Source: Opitutaceae bacterium (GTDB lineage: Bacteria; Verrucomicrobiota; Verrucomicrobiae; Opitutales; Opitutaceae). From it: a DNA stretch of 7,407 bases. Location: positions 1 through 7,407 of the forward strand of contig JAISAX010000701.1 in assembly GCA_031266495.1 (NCBI GenBank), given 5' to 3'. The translations under genes and the position numbers were made by a program. Positions within the stretch are counted from its first letter, which is position 1; the number at the start of each line of letters is the position of its first letter. The notes below the pieces were generated by a model that was not told the origin of the DNA, did no database searches, and saw only the letters and a program-made list of their open reading frames with translations. Below, in pieces: positions 4,867-7,407 of the stretch.

Positions 4867-6204
4867 ATGAAACAACGTACCCTTGCGCGCGCCGTCACCA
4901 TTGATGGAAAAGCCCTTCACACCGGCGAAACCGTCACCCTCACCCTCAAGCCCGCACCCGTTAACCACGGCTACGTTTTCAGGCGAATCGACCTGAACGG
5001 GCACCCCGAAATCAAGCCCCTGGCCAGCCTCACCGGCGACCTCGTCCGCCAGACGACCATCGTGCAGGGTCACGCCAGCCTGCACACCATCGAACACGTT
5101 CTCAGCGCCCTCCACGGCTGCGGCATCGACAACTGCCTCATCGAGATGAACGCCTCCGAACCGCCCATCCTCGACGGCTCGGCAAAACCCTTTGTCAACG
5201 CCATCATGGAAGGCGATCCCGTCGAACAGGACGCCGAACGCGAATACTTCATCCTCGACGAACCCGTCTCCGTGCAGCGCGACAACAGCTCCATCATCGC
5301 CCTGCCCTGCGACCACTTCAAAATCTCCTGCACCTCGGCCGACGATCGCGGCATCCACGCCCAGCACCTCTCGCTCGACATCACCCCCGACACCTACGCC
5401 ACCCGGATCGCCGCCGCACGCACGTTTACCATTTACGAGGACATCGAACCTCTCCTCAAGATGGGCAAGATCAAGGGCGGCTCGCTCGACTGCGCCGTCG
5501 TCATCAAAGGCGACAAGATCCTCTCCCGGGAAGGCCTCCGCTTCAAGGACGAGTTCGTCCGCCACAAGATCCTCGACATCATTGGCGACATCACCCTCCT
5601 CGGCTCGCCCATCAAGGCGCACATCATCGCCACCCGCCCCGGCCACGCCATCAACGCCGAGCTCACCAAAGCCCTCTTCGCCAAACTCGAGGAAAAGAAA
5701 AAAGGCCCGAAAAAGAAACCGCGCGTCGCCATCGGTTCCCCGCTCCCCACCGAAGCCTCCCTCGACATCCGGCGCATCCTCGACATGCTGCCGCACCGCT
5801 ACCCGTTCGTGATGGTTGACCGCGTTGTCGAATTCATCGGCGAGGAGGAACTCGTGGCCATCAAAAACGTGACGATCAACGAACCCTGTTTCCAGGGCCA
5901 CTTCCCCGGCAACCCCGTCATGCCCGGCGTACTACAACTCGAAGCCATGGCGCAGGCCTCCGGCATCCTCATGCTCCGCCGCACCGGCAGCGCCGAGGGC
6001 AAGGCCACGCTCTTCATGAGCGCCGACAAGGTGAAATTCCGCCGCCCCGTGCGTCCCGGCGACCAGCTCATCATCAACGCCAAACTCACCAAGTTCCGTA
6101 ACAACAAACTCGCCGCCGCCGACTGCACCTGCACCGTCGACGGCCAAGTGGTTTCCTCCGCCGAACTCATGTTCGCCCTCGTGGACGAAGGCGATGTCGG
6201 GTAA
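4867..6204 (+). CDS. lpxC-fabZ: LpxC-FabZ fusion: UDP-acyl-GlcNAc deacetylase / hydroxyacyl-ACP dehydratase
   Basis: A 445-residue two-domain enzyme. Residues 1 to about 272 are LpxC, the zinc deacetylase that commits UDP-3-O-acyl-GlcNAc to lipid A: zinc ligands H77 ([11 protein letters not shown]), H233 and D237 ([10 protein letters not shown]), general base E76 and H260 (RPGHAIN). A lysine-rich linker (about 273-286) leads to FabZ, the (3R)-hydroxyacyl-ACP dehydratase of fatty acid elongation: [12 protein letters not shown] at 308-319, catalytic H345 in [13 protein letters not shown], and E359 in QLEAMAQ. Both active sites look intact. The two domains compete for or process the same 3-hydroxyacyl-ACP pool, so fusion may couple lipid A to phospholipid synthesis. 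Such fusions are known from Bacteroidota and some related phyla. The start is ATG 4867 ([14 protein letters not shown]); the frame is open far upstream, but that sequence is antisense to pyrR. lpxA follows. Confidence 0.97.
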   Translation: MKQRTLARAVTIDGKALHTGETVTLTLKPAPVNHGYVFRRIDLNGHPEIKPLASLTGDLVRQTTIVQGHASLHTIEHVLSALHGCGIDNCLIEMNASEPPILDGSAKPFVNAIMEGDPVEQDAEREYFILDEPVSVQRDNSSIIALPCDHFKISCTSADDRGIHAQHLSLDITPDTYATRIAAARTFTIYEDIEPLLKMGKIKGGSLDCAVVIKGDKILSREGLRFKDEFVRHKILDIIGDITLLGSPIKAHIIATRPGHAINAELTKALFAKLEEKKKGPKKKPRVAIGSPLPTEASLDIRRILDMLPHRYPFVMVDRVVEFIGEEELVAIKNVTINEPCFQGHFPGNPVMPGVLQLEAMAQASGILMLRRTGSAEGKATLFMSADKVKFRRPVRPGDQLIINAKLTKFRNNKLAAADCTCTVDGQVVSSAELMFALVDEGDVG

Positions 6205-6219
6205 GCGCGCAGAGCGCGC
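6205..6219 (+). repeat. Tight GC hairpin right after the lpxC-fabZ stop
   Basis: GCGCGC (6205-6210), loop AGA, GCGCGC (6214-6219) begins at the base after the TAA. No T-run follows, so it is not a standard terminator. It could protect an upstream mRNA 3' end after processing between lpxC-fabZ and lpxA. Confidence 0.5.
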
Positions 6220-6252
6220 CTGCCGGTTCAGGCTCCAGGAAACCTCCGGACA

Positions 6253-6385
6253 TTGAACAGAAGGCAACGAAGAGAACGAAGAACAACCGGGGACGCTTAC
6301 CTGTTCAACCTTCTTAAAACAAATAACTTTTTGTTCAGGGTCTTCTTTGTTTTTACCTTCGTTACCTTTGTTTCCTTCTGTTCAA
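6253..6385. repeat. AACGAAG-type inverted-repeat element between lpxC-fabZ and lpxA
   Basis: Arms 6253-6286 and 6352-6385 can pair along 34 positions with about 28 pairs (one of them G-U), including 12 perfect outer pairs (TTGAACAGAAGG with CCTTCTGTTCAA). The arms consist of roughly 9-bp units of the type NAACGAAGR. The 65-bp loop has two further TGTTCA motifs (6302-6307, 6332-6337) but no long G-tract. It occupies most of the 217-bp spacer and ends 36 bp before the lpxA start. It would form a strong hairpin in a joint transcript. Confidence 0.85.
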
Positions 6386-6421
6386 AAACGAATTTTCAGA
6401 AGCCTCCACACAACCAAACCG

Positions 6422-7198
6422 ATGATTCATCCATCCGCTTACGTTGATCCGTCCGCCGAACTCGGCGCCGATGTCGAGATCGGACCCTTTGCCTATGTTG
6501 GTGCCGGCGTGCGCCTGGGCGACGGCTGCCGGCTCCACCACCACGCCTCGGTCGAAGGCAACACCTGGCTCGGCGAACGCTGCGAGGTATTCCCCTACGC
6601 CAACCTCGGCGCGAAGACGCAGGACCTCAAACACAAGGGCGGCAACCCTGGCGTGCGCATCGGCGCGCGCAACGTGTTTCGCGAATACGTCACCGTCCAC
6701 GCCGCCACCGCCGACGGCGACATGACGGTCATGGGCGACGACAACCTCTTCCTCGCCTACTGCCATGTCGCGCACGACTGCATCGTCGGCAACCACGTCA
6801 TCGCCAGCAACGGCACCGGCCTCGCCGGCCACGTCATCGTGGAAGACTACGTGGTGTGCGGCGCCCACAGCGGCGTGCACCAGTTTTGCCGCATCGGGGA
6901 GCACTCCATGATCAGCGCCTTCACCAAGATCGTGCAGGACATCACGCCCTGGTGCATCGCCGACGGCATCCCGGCCGCCATCCGCTCGATCAATAAAGTC
7001 GGCCTCGACCGCCGCGGTTTCACGCCGGAACAGCTCGACCGGATCAAGCAGATCTACCGCATCCTCTTCCGCGACGGACTCAACCGCTCGCAAGCCTTCG
7101 AAAAACTCCGCGCCCATCCCGAAACAGACAGCCCGGAAATCCGGACGATCCTCGCCTTCGCCGCCAAAAGCGAACGCGGCCTCGTCCCCGGTTCCTGA
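6422..7198 (+). CDS. lpxA: Acyl-[ACP]-UDP-N-acetylglucosamine O-acyltransferase
   Basis: A 258-residue cytoplasmic acyltransferase that moves a 3-hydroxyacyl chain from ACP to UDP-GlcNAc, the first and reversible step of lipid A synthesis; its product is the LpxC substrate. The first ~185 residues show the hexapeptide pattern of a left-handed beta-helix (starting IHPSAYVDPSAELGADVEIG). The catalytic His of E. coli LpxA (His125) matches H118 in CHVAHDCIVGNH, with H115 as the E. coli His122 counterpart. The helical C-terminal domain (about 190-250, KVGLDRRGF onward) is typical of LpxA. Length is close to the usual 255-265. ATG 6422 is chosen over in-frame ATG 6347, which would prepend residues read from the inverted repeat. 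No Shine-Dalgarno is seen (CCACACAACCAAACCG precedes the ATG). It follows lpxC-fabZ after a 217-bp spacer, so a separate promoter or mRNA processing is possible. Confidence 0.97.
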   Translation: MIHPSAYVDPSAELGADVEIGPFAYVGAGVRLGDGCRLHHHASVEGNTWLGERCEVFPYANLGAKTQDLKHKGGNPGVRIGARNVFREYVTVHAATADGDMTVMGDDNLFLAYCHVAHDCIVGNHVIASNGTGLAGHVIVEDYVVCGAHSGVHQFCRIGEHSMISAFTKIVQDITPWCIADGIPAAIRSINKVGLDRRGFTPEQLDRIKQIYRILFRDGLNRSQAFEKLRAHPETDSPEIRTILAFAAKSERGLVPGS

Positions 7199-7407
7199 CC
7201 AGCGCCCGGGGGGGGGGGGGAGGGATTTCGGAGAGGCGGGACGAGTTCTCCCCGGGAAAAACTAAAAAATACGATTGCATCAGGGAAACGGGAGGTCCAG
7301 AGAGAACTTGACCCATAAGAGAGTCGAGGAAGACAGGAGGGAGAAGGAGGATGCGTGGGTGAAGGAGAGGAGAGCGCATGGCGAGGAGATCGGCTGGAGC
7401 GAGGTTG
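7199..7407. other. Region after lpxA: G13 tract and purine-rich sequence
   Basis: No confident gene. The region holds a G13 run (7208-7220), an inverted repeat CCCGGGG/CCCCGGG (7205-7211 with 7250-7256), an A-rich patch (7257-7269) and, from about 7315, strongly purine-rich + strand sequence with GGAG-like motifs but no strict unit. An ATG at 7378 with GAGGAG a few bases upstream opens a frame of ten codons that runs off the end, too short to judge. Confidence 0.6.
7208..7220. repeat. G13 homopolymer downstream of lpxA
   Basis: Thirteen consecutive G on the + strand, 10 bp after the lpxA stop. Unlike the three tracts lying ahead of the prepilin gene, pyrC and pyrB, this run is G-rich in the lpxA transcript sense. 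Confidence 0.9.

Noticed and set aside
4351..5901. Long minus-strand open frame opposite lpxC-fabZ
   Set aside because: Antisense shadow with biased composition and no family features.
7205..7256. CCCGGGG/CCCCGGG inverted repeat as the lpxA terminator
   Set aside because: On the + strand it is followed by A-rich rather than T-rich sequence, and the G13 run makes many alternative pairings possible.
7294..7313. GGTCCAGAGAGAACTTGACC resembling a PyrR-binding loop
   Set aside because: It matches the GUCCAGAGAG core but lacks the following GGCU, has only a 4-bp stem, and is not upstream of any visible pyr gene. It should be revisited if a pyrimidine gene lies just beyond the window.
7378..7407. 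Start of a gene at ATG 7378 with a GAGGAG motif
   Set aside because: Only ten codons are visible, the upstream region is uniformly purine-rich so the motif is not informative, and the encoded residues match nothing I recognise.

Overview
This window looks like chromosomal sequence from a GC-rich, LPS-bearing Gram-negative bacterium, most probably a verrucomicrobial Opitutae/Opitutaceae member. Three things point there: a lone prepilin-like protein with the exact H-X9-DG C-terminal motif typical of the Planctomycetota-Verrucomicrobiota group, an LpxC-FabZ fusion (also common in Bacteroidota, which are usually less GC-rich), and recognisable start codons without Shine-Dalgarno sequences. The lineage is an inference from gene content.

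Layout. 1-163: GC-rich sequence with no confident gene, containing a C20 homopolymer. 164-838 (+): H-X9-DG prepilin-like protein, with a plausible intrinsic terminator. 896-4703 (-): a nucleotide-synthesis cluster transcribed right to left in the order pyrR, pyrB, pyrC, purN, convergent with the prepilin gene. 4704-4866: divergent leader/promoter region. 4867-7198 (+): the lipid A genes lpxC-fabZ and lpxA. 7199-7407: a G13 tract and purine-rich sequence without a confident gene.

Functionally, pyrB and pyrC encode steps 2 and 3 of UMP synthesis, pyrR encodes a uracil-sensing regulator/phosphoribosyltransferase, and purN encodes a formyl-transfer step of purine synthesis. LpxA and LpxC catalyse the first two steps of lipid A synthesis. 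The fused FabZ draws on the same 3-hydroxyacyl-ACP pool for fatty acid elongation.

The genes are ordinary; the spacers are not. Three of them (pyrC-pyrB, pyrB-pyrR, lpxC-fabZ to lpxA) each hold an imperfect inverted repeat with arms of about 32-35 bp. Each arm is built from short 7-9 bp tandem units, and the arms are separated by 59-90 bp. The arm sequence differs in each spacer (GAATTAA, GGCTGAA, AACGAAG-type) but the architecture is the same, and the purine-rich arm is always on the left of the + strand. Two of the loops contain G11-G12 tracts. A weaker pair lies in the lpxC leader and a single-arm version lies between purN and pyrC. One arm has supplied the last codons and stop of pyrR. 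This family of elements with shared shape but different sequence is the most interesting feature of the window.
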